Part shown: piece by piece, positions 39,408 through 51,407 of the stretch | How positions within the stretch are numbered: position 1 is the first letter of the stretch | Layout: each line of letters starts with the position of its first letter | Assembly (NCBI RefSeq): GCF_008831285.2 | Contig: NC_045146.1 | Coordinates: 22,957,703 to 23,021,702, forward strand | From: Nymphaea colorata | Lineage: Eukaryota; Streptophyta; Magnoliopsida; Nymphaeales; Nymphaeaceae | DNA length: 64,000 nt | Direction of reading: 5' to 3' | The notes under the pieces: model-generated | Told to the model about the DNA's origin: nothing | What the model saw: the letters and a program-made list of their open reading frames with translations, nothing else | Database searches by the model: none | Position numbers and translations under genes: made by a program

Positions 39408-39791
39408 ACTAACATATAATAGTGATATGAAACAAAGATTTTACTTCTTCCAACGTGAACTATCAATGATCGATGGGGACACACCACTGCATAAGTCCAT
39501 GTTCATTTGTCAGTATGTGTCTCGACGAAAATACAAGAGTACTATATACCGGCAAGACCGAATATGTTGTTGTGGTTTATGTTGCTTATATATATATATA
39601 TATATATTCTACTAACATATAATAGTGATATGATACAAAGATTTAACTTCTTCCAACGTGAACTATCAATGATCGATGGGGACACACCACTGCATAAGTC
39701 CATGTTCATTTGTCAGTATGTATCTCGACAAAAATACAAGAGTACAATATACCGGCATGACCGAATATATTGTTGTGGTTTATGTTGCTTA
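39406..39791 (+). repeat. Tandem duplication, 203-bp period, joined by TA arrays
   Basis: Copy 1 (39406-39588) and copy 2 (39609-39791) are nearly identical over 183 bp, from CTACTAACATATAATAGTGA to TTATGTTGCTTA, with only a few substitutions. Each is preceded by a TA array, so the repeated unit is TA array plus 183-bp body. The long open frames here arise from the duplication and show no known domain. Confidence 0.9.
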
Positions 39792-40799
39792 ATTATAAGC
39801 CAGTCAATGCAATCGATCCCAGCTCTGATTTTTTTTTTTTCCCCAGTTCCATAAAAATAGTGAACTTTTATACTTTATTCTCTGTTCGATAAGGGAGTAT
39901 ATGAAATCATGATGCTTTTCAATTATATATCAGAAAAAGCACGTATGTGTAATGTACGTGGTCGCCTCTTCAGCAGGTGTAACACTACTGCAAAACTAAT
40001 GATATGGCGACAGTCATTTGCATCCATGCTTTGAAGCTGGTATAACTGATAACATGGAAAGATGCATCTCACTAAGCAAAAATAGTCTTCTGAGATGGAG
40101 TTGGAGACGAGAACGAAGTTATCAACATGCTTTAAAATTTACTCTTGTTGATTAAACGGAATAACGATACTGAAATCAACGTCAACAAGATGCTGTTCAC
40201 CTACAATCATTTAACCATCCGGGTTACAGTTATACAAGAGACTATAGTTGTTCTTTTTCCGACTGATAACACTAGCAATCTGTAGGTGAGCTCCATCAAG
40301 TACTTTAGAGTCCACCAAACTTATTATAATCCCAGGAAAAACTTGATGCTGCCACCGGTTATTGGATGGATGATCGGCTCTTACAGTTCCCTCGTCAGAG
40401 CGGCGCATAGACGTGAACTTGCGGTTAATGAACTAATAACTTGAGTATATTTTTTAGAAACAAATTGACCCTTTTCAGCTTTCTTTGTTTTCTTTTTCTT
40501 TTTATTTTTTTTTAACGTTTCTTTACAAAATTATTATTCCAAGATCTCCAAACCAAACGTACTTTACTATGCAATTAATTACAGAAATTCTTTTCATAGC
40601 GCACACGGATTTTTCCATCTGCTTGGATACATGTGCAGCCCCCGGCACATCGTTTCATCTCTTTTTTGTTATTTTGCTTTTTCATGAGTTCATTCTTACG
40701 GGATTCGATAAAACGCATCAACATCAAGCACGTAAAGAGTCACATCTCACAGTGTACCAAGTTGTTGGTTTCTCACCCGCAGCTATAATGGATCCGAAA

Positions 40800-40861
<62 letters not shown>

Positions 40862-41284
40862 GATCAACGTTACTAAAGAGTAGAGAAATTAAGTATCGAA
40901 GTTAAGCCGAACTAAAGTGCAAATTTCCTTAAAAGAATATTTCGATTCAAAAATCCATCCTAACATCGTGAGAACAAAAAGAGCTTCAATCAGGCGATTT
41001 GAGAACAATAGCTCGTCCGTTCAAAGCATATCGAAGAATTTAATTGTGCAAGTTGATGACAGTTCCATGTTGCAAAACATCAAAAACTGTGGTGTCAGGC
41101 AAATGAGGAGAGCAACAATTATCCAAGTTCTACACCTAACCTTGTTCTCATCCAATTAACAAAGGCTCAGACTGTGCATGTCGTCGCTAACTCAATAAAA
41201 TAAAGTCATCTCAAAGAAATTAATGAATTACAGATGCTGTCTGTTAAAGCTAACTACATGAAGAAAGTGGAAATCAAACGCATG
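39792..41284. other. Intergenic, 3' side of the synaptotagmin gene
   Basis: Contains the CA/GA microsatellite at 40800-40858. No gene is supported. The last couple of hundred bases are probably the 3' UTR of the minus-strand gene that ends at 41285. Confidence 0.5.
40800..40858. repeat. (CA)n(GA)n compound microsatellite
   Basis: A short CA run passes directly into about 23 GA units. Confidence 0.95.
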
Positions 41285-44200
41285 TCAGCTAACTGGCGGG
41301 TTCTCCTGTGTCACAGTAGTACTACTCTTGCTCCCCCTTCTCAAGGAGACACCAAGCTGATTGGAGACTGTCTTGCTCACAAACCGCCCGGCTTTGCCCA
41401 GCCCACTTCCAACGGCGCCGATTCCGGTTTCAACCAGCCCTACACCAGCTCCCAAGCCGCTGCCAACCAAGCCCACGCCTGCACCAACCCCTGAGCCTAC
41501 CAATGAAGCAGCACCATCCAGAGCATCTATGGTGCTCCCTACAACACCAGCTTCCTTCAACTTCTCCTTTTCCTCTAGCATTTTCTTTTCCTGTTCCATG
41601 GCTACTAACTGCTCCTCTTTGTTAAATTGATGGTACGAGGCCTGTAGACGAACCATCGTTGGAGGACCATATGTCAGAAAAGCATCAATTGCTATTTTTC
41701 TAATGATGACTACCGATGGTACAATAGAATCAATCTTTTTTCTCTTGCTACTATTTTGTTAATACAAAAGCATGAAATGCCAACCTTGATGGTAAGAGTT
41801 CCTCTATCCTTCTTATCTTTGATTTTAAGCATATCAAATGCAGGAAGCAATCTCAACTCTAGCACATTGAGCTCTTCAATATCCAAATCAATTAGAGGAA
41901 TTTTCACCACACCCAATCTCTTATCGTGTCCGATATCTTTGTCAAGGACCTGCAATCATATCAAGTGAAAAGTTCAGTCGCCTGATTTCTATGTTCTCTT
42001 CAACAGGCATATGCACAACGCAGACATGCTGGGAGATGTATTTTATTTGTGTGTGAGAGGGAGAGGGAGGCAGAACACTGGAACCAAGGTTTCACTTACC
42101 TGGTCTACTACAAGCGAGAAACAGGATCATCTCTTATAAAGCAGTGAGTTTTCAGGTTTCTCATTTTCTACAGTTTATAGTTCTTAGTGGTCCTGGTAGA
42201 CTAAGCAACGGCGTTTCAGTTCTATGTTATGTCCAAAGCATAAATATAGCGTGTTAGTGTGGAAAGGATAGGCATGTTGCTTACAATACACAAAATAGAA
42301 AACAAAAACAAAAATAAATGCTAACAACGAGTAAAGTGCGTCGCAAGACCTCAAAGAAAACTGCCTGAGTTTCCTTGTCCTCCACAATTAGCTTGAAAGT
42401 TTCATTCCACACCGGATTTAGGTTGTTGTCGATCACTTTAGTTTTAACCTTGAATAGGGGACGGACGTGCACAAGAACATAAGGATCAGAACTCCCGATC
42501 ATCTCCATGTTTTTCAGACCATTTGCTTTCACGACAGTTACGGTGAGTTCACCCTGTGGTCTAAGCTCCAATTCACTGCAGAACAGAGCAAAACCCACAA
42601 ATCTCGTCATAGAACAAAAAGAACTTTAGTATCTTTTATCAGTGTAGATTAAGTGTGCTATTCAATTTAAATTCAAGTGGTATCCCGTAATCCTGCAACC
42701 ATTATATGGACCAGATTGACACGTATAAAAAATTCATGGGTATGTAATGTTTATGCTAGAAGTACAATGCATCAAAAATCCTTCACCATGCGCTGATATA
42801 TGTCCAAGGCCAACCAAAAACCTGTTACGGTACTTTACATCAAGACAATAAAAAACATATTGCAGAATTGTGCATGTGATGTTCACAAAAAGCAAAGTTA
42901 AACAGCTTAAATTTTAAAGTTACTTTGACCTGGGAAGGTTCACGTTAATGAACATATAAAAGTAAATCTTCGTTTGCTTCTTCTATCCTACACCAAAGCA
43001 GATTTAAGTAGTTTTTCAATGGCTCAGCTTATAAACTCGTTTTCAAGCACCATTTCTTCACAGATATTTACTTAAAAAGAAGAGGAAAGGCTAAAAGCCT
43101 AAAACTACATAAGCTTGTCAGTCCTTACTATGTCTAATGTATACAGGAGTAGAAACAGACAACGTGTTTGCCTCCGTTGACACATTACAGTAAGGACAAA
43201 AGGAAGAATTCATAACAAAAATAGACAAAAAATTCAGGAAAGTACCTGGTATCCACAGACACACCTCCAATTGGGACAACAATCCTATGAGGCCATTGCA
43301 GCATATCGGCAACAATGTTTTGTACAGTATCCTATCACATGGAAAGTCGGAATAAAGATATTGTCGTTTATGTTTTGATCACGTAAAAAATTAGCATATA
43401 AGTAGATATTGTCAAATTTATTTATTTTTTTATTTGACATACATCAATCATGTCTGAAAGTCCTGGAACTGCAGTCAAGCTACCTCCAACAGCCTTCAGT
43501 TTGTAATCAATTCTAGGCTCTGGCTGCAATCAAACATCGTTAATTAAATCCATTTTCAAATGCAACCAACGAAGGCAATATTAAATATGCTATAACAAAC
43601 TCGTAAGCATCATCCATCTTGTCATATAGGCAGTGAACAGCAAGCAAGCTAGTCCATAATCCTTCTAAGAACATACAACTATTATAAATGTGTAAGGGAC
43701 AACAGAGAAGACAACATTTGGAGGGCTTCCTTCTAATTACAGGCATAAATGGTTGATGTTGAATAAGTGTTTGGTCAGGTTCTCAATGCTTTTAGTCCGA
43801 ATTCATTAGACAGACGTTGGTTGAATTGGCTTTTGCAAGAAACAACAACACATCTGAACTAGTGATTGGTTGGGTTCTTAGGTCTCAACGAACACACTGA
43901 GAATTCTTTTTGCTATTGGTTGTGTGATGCTTTTCTTTTCAGTATCAATGTATTGAAAGCAGCTATATAAGCTAATAGCACCTGCTCTGTCAACATACAA
44001 GTGCGTTAGCGTTGGCTGACCCTCCTCACTGTTTTAATTACGAGAAGTTCTGTAATCTAAATTGCTTACACTTGTTTCATTAGCAAACCATAGTGTCCAC
44101 AAAATATGAATCGGCCTTTTTCAGATGAAAATCATTAGGGATAAGCAAGCAGTGCTGAAACATACCTCAGCAAGAAGTGCTGCAACAACTGCAGAAATGC

Positions 44201-47000
44201 AAGGGATTTCTTCCGTAAGTTGGAAAATGACACGCACAACAGTGAAAACTTGAAGGTCCTTCAGCTGCAACCAATTGATCAAAAGCTAAGGGAATCTCAG
44301 AGTTACAAAATTTGTTTATGAATAAGCCCAGAAGAAATCGATACTGCAGGGTTCACGGCTGGCATGTCAATGGGACAAAACAACTGCGGCAGAATGGCAA
44401 AACACGGGGCAATTGTGTGGATAACAGGGCAGGTAGTATCTACAATATAACATCGTGGCCACGTGCCCAGACAGAGGTAAAGTCATTGCATCATTTCATT
44501 TCCGTCAACAGCAACTGATGACTAATATGAACGCAGGATATGTAATGATAAAACGAGAATGTAGTGCCGTCATTCAAGGTATAGCACTAGAGGCACAGGA
44601 ATTTCAAGTCACTCTCCTCTAAGGAAGCTACAAGTGAAGGTGGCTCAGGCAGGCCCATACACACTTCAAAAATGGCAGTGCACCTGAATTGGCAGGGAAG
44701 CAACTACCGCGTCCACGGCGAGAGTAATGTTTGGGTCACCACCCCACCGGAAATCTAAGTCCATCGTAATTTGGCCCTTCTTGAGAGATTGCACACGAAT
44801 ACCTGTATCAAATAATTTGGTGCATAATAAGTGGAATCTAGTGTAACAGCAATAAACATGCTAGATGTCAATTACATGGCACTTATAGTATTCATATGCA
44901 TCAATACATGTATAGTACTTCACTACTATTTCCGAGGCATGAGATAGAACAACATTGTACATCAGCCATGACATATATAATTGTTTCTATGTTATAACAT
45001 ATATAATAGTTTACTCCCAAAAGGGTCACTGACAAGATCCTGTTTAGCATTCACAACGAAGTTTCTTAAGTCCATTTCAAATAATTATTTCCGACATTTT
45101 CGAGTGCAACTTACCCTGTTGATTCTTCGAAACTACTTCTCCCATGACTTTTTCCAATTGAAAGAAAATCGGAGGGAAAAGAAAAATTAGCAAAAAGATC
45201 TGCAGTCACCAATTTCAAGTACTGATGGGCTTCCGGGAAAAGAAAAGATCCTAACCAGTCCAGGTGAAGGCGTGCCGTTTTACGCTTAACATAAGGTGGT
45301 CAGGCTTGTGATGCATTTCTTAGAAGAATTTATGAATGAATTATATCTCAAAAGGAAAATAGGGAGAGTCTAATTCATTCCCAAAAAGGAACAGTCAGCA
45401 ATCTGAATCTTACCAGGAAAATTAATATAATAAGATGATAATTAGGGTAAAAGTAAATTGAAAAGGGTTAGGTGTAACCTTCAATTTTGGGGGGAACATT
45501 TCCAAGGAAAAGCTTGCTAAACTTCAATGACGATATCCCCGGAGGCCGATATTGTTCCAATATAGGTTCAACGGATTCCTTGATCACCGCACTTGCAGCC
45601 TGAAACCAAGTAGGGGAGAGAATGTTATATATATATATATATATATAATAACATGCTATTGTAAGCAAACTTGAGGAGCTAAAAGCGCGTTTGGCAATAG
45701 GAACACTAGCAACTCTTCCATCATTAGAGCAGATTAGTGGATGCCAAACGATCCCTAAGAACCTCACAATCACTTTGACGGTTATGCTGAAGTGTCCTTT
45801 TTCTCAATTGTCCTGAAGCTAAAATGAACGGTAGGTACTCACATCTCCTATATCTAGCCTTTGGTTCAATAACAATTAGAGACGGGCAACAGAGTTCCGA
45901 TTGAAATCGTAGAGCAGATAGTTAAAGAACTGATCTCTGCATTGGTTGGTGTTTTTGGTGTGATGCCTGTACAATTGAACTACCAATGAGAGGAAAGAAA
46001 GCTTCAGACAAGCTTGTTTCATGCGTTTAAAATCTGATGCACTCAGAGTCCACCCTTTTGAATATTGATCTCTACATTTTTTTATCCGAAAAGTTTGCAG
46101 CAAACATACTACTGTAGTTGCTCATACGGACGGTTTTAGACCCCCTGAAGTTATCCGAGGAGTGTCTAAACAATATTACTTATATCCCAAGATATGGAGA
46201 CGTTCTATTAAAAAAAAATCCCAAGATATGAAGATGTTCTATTACTGTCAGTTGAATTGCTGGTAAGACAAGATTTGCTTTCTCACCAGCTATCTCAAGA
46301 ACAGTAAATCGAATAAATTGATTCGTATGCGTCCTGATATTAGCAACGAAAATAATTAATGACTGAAAGATTCAGCTTGCTACTTGGATGTTGACGTGAA
46401 AACTACAAAATGAAAGAATGATGTAGTAAATTGAATAGAAGACACTGAAATAAGTGAAACAGAACGCTAATATCACCTCTCAAAAAAGAGCACCCTACTA
46501 CCTGCCTGTTGGTACACCAAGTAAGTACAATCTACAGGAATCGTCGTGAAGGAGGTTTACAACTTACTTCAGCAACAAAAGGCCACAGTTTGTTGATTTG
46601 CCTGTTCAGCCACCTCACCTGCAGTTCCCCGTAGGAATATAGTTCAGGCTTGGAAAAATATCAAGAAACCATGGAACTTACTTTTCTCATAAAAATATCA
46701 TAGAACGAAGACAGACGAGGAAAATTACCTTTAATCATATATCCAAAACGAAAAGCTTTCACACATGAACACAACGCACACACACACATCTGCAATATTT
46801 TGAAAATGGCTAAAGAAAATAACATCCCGAATATGTTGCAACATGTTCAAAATATCAGAAAAACTATCGCGGTCTTAACATGATGACGTCACGATTTTTT
46901 CCTGCTTTCCAAAAAAGATCCCTGTTCACACATATTTCAAGTGTTTGTTTGTGTGTATGTTGGCATGTGTGCGCCCCCCTCTCTGGCTCTCTCCCTCTCT

Positions 47001-47075
<75 letters not shown>

Positions 47076-48242
47076 TAACAACAGTTACGTACTCATCGAA
47101 ATAATAACATATTCTTATTTAGAACATAGTAGAGTTTTTTTTTTCCTCATGACTAAGGACGTTAATGTCTCAAACATGCGTTTCACATAATATCAGAAGA
47201 CATTATAAACGACAAATAAACTATTGCGTCACGATGGTGCCAAAAAGAAAAAGTTATCACGTAGTCACAAACGGAATCCTGACCTGTTCAAATGCTGGGA
47301 AACTAATCCACTCGGGAACGTTATCATGACAAATTTTCTTCAAATCATCCCTGCTTAAGGATCCTAAGAGCGTCACATCACCTGCCTGTATCAGCAAGAA
47401 GAATTTGAAAATGGTTCAGTTAAGTATACAAGTAAGAAAAATTCCTTTCTCGACGTATAGATGCACATGCTCTGGCGGACCAAGCTTTTTCTCTTCTTTT
47501 TTTTTTTTTTTTTCCCTGGTGACAGTAATATGTGACAAGATCGGCCGACAAGAAAGAACCCCTCAACTCTTTGTTCAGGCAACAACATAACAGAGTGAAA
47601 TGAGCTACTTCTTGCAAAGTTGTAGCAAGCTGCTGCCTCTGGAAACGATGACACTTGCATGTAAACCCACGAGGCCAGGGTTTGTGATCGCGGCAAGAGG
47701 AAAACCACCTCATCATCACGAAGCCTTGTTCCAAGTACATGGATCAACTTATCGGTCTTTATTTCCCTTACATAAAGAACGAAGGAACCTGTTACGTTGT
47801 CATCGCCCACCTCTTCAAACGTACGTAACTCCGATCAGTATGATCCATGTCTCTCCTTCCTAAGTAAAATCACATAAAACTAACAACGACACCAATCGAC
47901 CAAGGACAAAAGGCTAACCCTCTCAATCACCAACTCAAGGCGGCCTTGGATCATGTTAAGCGATGAAGGCAAGGAAAAAATAAGAAACGGCAGGGCACCG
48001 TAACACGGATGAAACAGAGATGAAAATTGCTTCCCTTGAAGGGAAACCGGGAACCAAGAAGAAGAAAGATTGAGAAGATACGTGGACATAGAGAGAGATC
48101 GTTATTCGCAGAGGGAAACAACACGGTTAAAGGATACCTTGGTCACTCGTTTGTTGCTACGGTAGCTCATCATTTGCTTCCAGCCAGCCATCAACATTAT
48201 TCCAACCAAAATTCCGATCGCCAAGCCGGAAATCAACCCCAT
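41285..48242 (-). CDS. CLB: Plant synaptotagmin of the CLB/NTMC2T4 type
   Basis: Eleven exons on the minus strand: 48242-48138, 47385-47284, 46618-46568, 45599-45479, 44802-44684, 44264-44166, 43523-43443, 43331-43246, 42575-42350, 41949-41785 and 41641-41285. All are GT-AG and in frame, giving 503 aa, close to the roughly 510 aa of Arabidopsis CLB. The family tethers membranes, typically at ER contact sites, and transfers or binds lipids. Residues 1-22 (MGLISGLAIGILVGIMLMAG) are a membrane anchor. Residues about 66-250 are the SMP lipid-binding domain (SVEPILEQYRPPGISSLKFS). Residues about 262-365 are a single C2 domain with SDPYV and LDKDIGHDKRLG loops; most Ca-binding Asp are present but the first is replaced in KNMEMIG. 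Residues about 410-470 are GSGVGAGVGLVGSG repeats typical of this subfamily. Having one C2 domain and this tail, rather than two C2 domains, separates it from SYT1-type proteins. Confidence 0.93.
47004..47073. repeat. (TA)n microsatellite in CLB-like intron 2
   Basis: About 35 uninterrupted TA units, the longest in the window, within the intron between exons 2 and 3 of the synaptotagmin gene. Open frames through it are artefacts. Confidence 0.95.
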
Positions 48243-49925
48243 TTTTCCGGTAGCTCGATCCTCGAACGTGACAGAGACGGAACCTTCCTAAAAAATCGTC
48301 AAACCCAAGAAATCTTGCATCGTCTCTGTATGTTCGTCTCTATCTATCTGAAATACAGATTGGAGTTTTTTGGGTACCAAGAATCCCGAAAAGGAAACAG
48401 AGAGAGAGAGAGACAGAGACGATTGTTGTTCTGCACTCGTGATGAGAGTCGCAACTCGCAACGCCTTGCTCTACCGGGATGGCAGATTCAAAAAAACCGC
48501 TATTTGCTCCACGTCATTCTCATTACTCGCTGCCGCCCTTTTCTCCCGTTCTCCCCGCAGTTTCTTGATGTTACGAATTCAAGATGTTATGGTTCTTATT
48601 GCTAGTTTGACTTCATGTTGAGTGTAAACATCAAGCCACGAGTAACAATTTTGTTGGCGGCAACGATCGCGGTTTACAGAAAATCATTAATTATTATGAC
48701 GTCCAAATCCTTTCATGGCGTATCATAGTGCAATTAGTGGATTCATTCCCACGTAATTTTATTTTTAACAGAATTTTAATGTCTTGTTATCAATACTATG
48801 TTTGCAATATTTATTTTTGGGTCAGTAAGCAGATATACTGCCTGACTTTTCAAGCCCCTCATTTTCCTTAAAATTCAACCACTTATAAAGATCTTTATAA
48901 AATTAGTTTATTACTTTCTCAAAATCACTTTTCTTGAAATTCCATCAATTGAAAGAAAAAATTAAAGTTTTTTTACTACATATTTAGTAGATCATCCCCC
49001 TTTAACAAAGTGTAAGAAAAGTCAGGAGGGAGCTTAACTCTTGCATGCACCTAAAAATCAAGGGCAGCTGTAGAATTTGAATACAGTTGGATGGGTAGAA
49101 TCGTATTTATCGTAGACGGGTGGCCGGATTTATTTTCTTGAAACGGTCTCAGATTAATTAGCGTCCGTTGAACATATAGTAGATGACGCTAATGCCCATA
49201 ATTCCGTTTTTCTTTTTTTTTTTTGGTTTCATATAGACAAATCATTTGCCTAAGTTGTTTGAGGACGTTAACTCACCATTTAAAGAAAAAGAAAGCCGAA
49301 GCTTTCACTTAACTCTTGGATCTTTAAAAAAAAAATCGGGTCAACCATGGATCGGTCGAGCCCTGATCCACTGCACATTGGATCGAATTATGATGCCAAT
49401 GATTTCACAAAGTTGGATATAATGGATCAAATCTGCTGCTCTATTTCAATACATGTATCTGTACAAGACTCAGACTACAAACGGGTCGGATTCGGTACGA
49501 GTAAGCATGATATTGGATGGTGTCACAATCCAATCTAATGCATCAAAAGACGGCAAAGACTCCGCTCTGAATCCAACCCTGTTGCAACTACAAAAAGGGA
49601 AAAGAGAAAAGCGTTTCCTAGCTATTGGCATCTACAGTTTTACCAGCTTCTTTTACCAATAGTAAAACTACCTTTTCTGGACAAGACCAGAAGCTACCGT
49701 CACTATGCTAAGCTATCACTATGAATCGTTCGCGGCCCAGCTCCACCCTCGTCATTTTTCGAGAGTCTCTAGGATTACGTATATTTTCTCAGATTGCAGA
49801 TGAGTTTTGCCTTTTGCTGTGCACTTTTCTGCTTAGCTCGAGATTTTACCAAGTGGGGATCAGTTCTTGGACCCATATATGGTCAGACTGTGCACTCTCA
49901 GGATCCATTATTAGAGCAGACCTGA
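48243..49925. other. Between CLB-like and CCT-motif genes, no gene seen
   Basis: The first 150-200 bp are a likely leader of the synaptotagmin gene, with a GA tract at about 48399-48420 (CT on the sense strand). The rest is AT-rich without supported coding. The 3' UTR of the CCT-motif gene should occupy the right end. Confidence 0.5.
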
Positions 49926-50871
49926 TCAACGCAGAAATGCTTCAGATTCCCAGCCATAACTTGAACTAACAGGAACATGGTTGAACGTCATCGGAGTGAC
50001 GGGACCGCCAGTTGCAATTTGTTTCGCGAACTTGGCTTCGTCTTCCTGAAGCAGCTCTACCTAAATTGACACAGACAACAGTTTAGTCAGATGGTTTTCT
50101 GTTCTACCATACTGTAGACGGTGAAGAAGATATTTTCAGGCAAGAACATGCCACATGGGTCCTGAAAGATGAGTTCACTAAGAAACATAAAAGGGATTGG
50201 GATGGGGCCTCTGGATGTTGTACACCAAGGCGGCAAGGACCATACAATAACTGAACAAGGTAAACCCATGAGAAGAAAAACAAGGAAAACCCATGTTGTT
50301 GTTTTACCACAGACATGACTTGTAAGCGTTCCAAAGGGAGAGTGCTTTTGTTAATCAGGTTTTTCTAATAGTTGGAAAGTGTTGGAATGTGAGGATAGAC
50401 CAGGAGCTTACCCACATCTCATCTTCATCCTTTTGGGCTTTTGTTGCCGCTTGATTCTTCTCAGCTCCCTCACTTCTTGCAAACCTGCCGCGGATCCGGC
50501 GCCTACCATCAGCCAGCACTTTCCGGCATTCGTACTGGTAGAAACTAAATCAACCTTAGTTAGACATCAATCGGGAGAAGTGATTGGCAAGAGGTCACGT
50601 TTTGAGAAACCACGACGGATGCTACCCACGGAAAAAAATCAAGTTTAAGTTTGAATCTGATCTTATTACCTCAACTTTTCTATTGAAGTTCCTCTTCGCA
50701 CGCTTGCTTTGGTACCTACGGATTCTCTCCCTGCGTTCTTCTGCACTGTAACGTACAACAGGAGCTGGTCCTTGCTCTGCACTTGAATTCTCTGAACCTG
50801 AATCAATCTGAACTGACTTCGAATTTAGTCGAGTTCTAATCCAAAACAACTAGCAATATACATACAGACAG

Positions 50872-50924
<53 letters not shown>

Positions 50925-51324
50925 TTCTCACATGCAGATCCCCTGCACTAGAGGCCTTCTTCATGGCTCTGGCATCATATCTGTGAGGAAGATAGTAATG
51001 GTTTTGCTGATCATACAACTCATTAGTTAGCAGGCACCCCTTATTGCCAGGCCAAGAAGAGAAAAGAATATGATCGAGTGACAGGTTTCTGAGGCTTATT
51101 TGCGTCGACGCTTCTCTGTCACTCTCAGTGTTACTACCAAGAGAAGCAGAGTCCCCATATACAGCAGGCTCTGCTCTAGCAGCACCAACAGAACAGGACC
51201 CTTCTTGAATCGACATCTCCGGCGACGACACCACATCAAAAGGTTCAAAATTGCTGTTAGGCAAGAAGGCGTCCAAATCAAGGAGGGAAGAACCCCACAA
51301 GCAGGGGATCTCTTTTGCTGACAT
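49926..51324 (-). CDS. CCT-motif family protein (CMF type)
   Basis: Four exons on the minus strand (51324-50932, 50807-50670, 50534-50412, 50060-49926), all phase 0 and GT-AG, give 262 aa. Residues about 152-197 form the CCT domain, SAEERRERIRRYQSKRAKRN followed by FNRKVEYECRKVLADG and RRRIRGRFAR, split by an intron after KVE. There is no B-box zinc finger or response-regulator domain, so it is a CCT-only (CMF) protein rather than CONSTANS-like or PRR. Such proteins are nuclear regulators, several acting in flowering time, light or sugar responses; the target here is unknown. A Lys-rich then acidic stretch follows (KAQKDEDEMW), and the C-terminus ends SSSYGWESEAFLR. The ATG at 51324 is used because the frame upstream has only a TTG. 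A TATATA stretch at about 51399-51405 lies 75-80 bp upstream in the sense direction. Confidence 0.9.
50875..50924. repeat. (CA)n(GA)n microsatellite next to a splice donor
   Basis: The compound repeat fills much of the 124-bp first intron (50808-50931) of the CCT-motif gene and begins within a few bases of its GTGAGA donor. Confidence 0.9.
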
Positions 51325-51398
51325 GAAGGAGCTCAAAACTCACTCACTCTCTCGCTCTGTCTCTCTCTCCCTTTGAACATACGAGCAGACACCACACA

Positions 51399-51407
51399 TA
51401 TATAAAA
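51399..51407 (-). promoter_or_regulatory. Possible TATA box of the CCT-motif gene
   Basis: The sense (minus) strand reads ATTTTATATATG about 75-80 bp before the start codon, a plausible TATA element with a short leader. Confidence 0.4.

Noticed and set aside
47391..47810. 139-codon minus-strand frame inside the synaptotagmin gene
   Set aside because: It lies wholly in intron 1 of that gene, contains a poly-Lys run from a poly-T tract and has no known domain.
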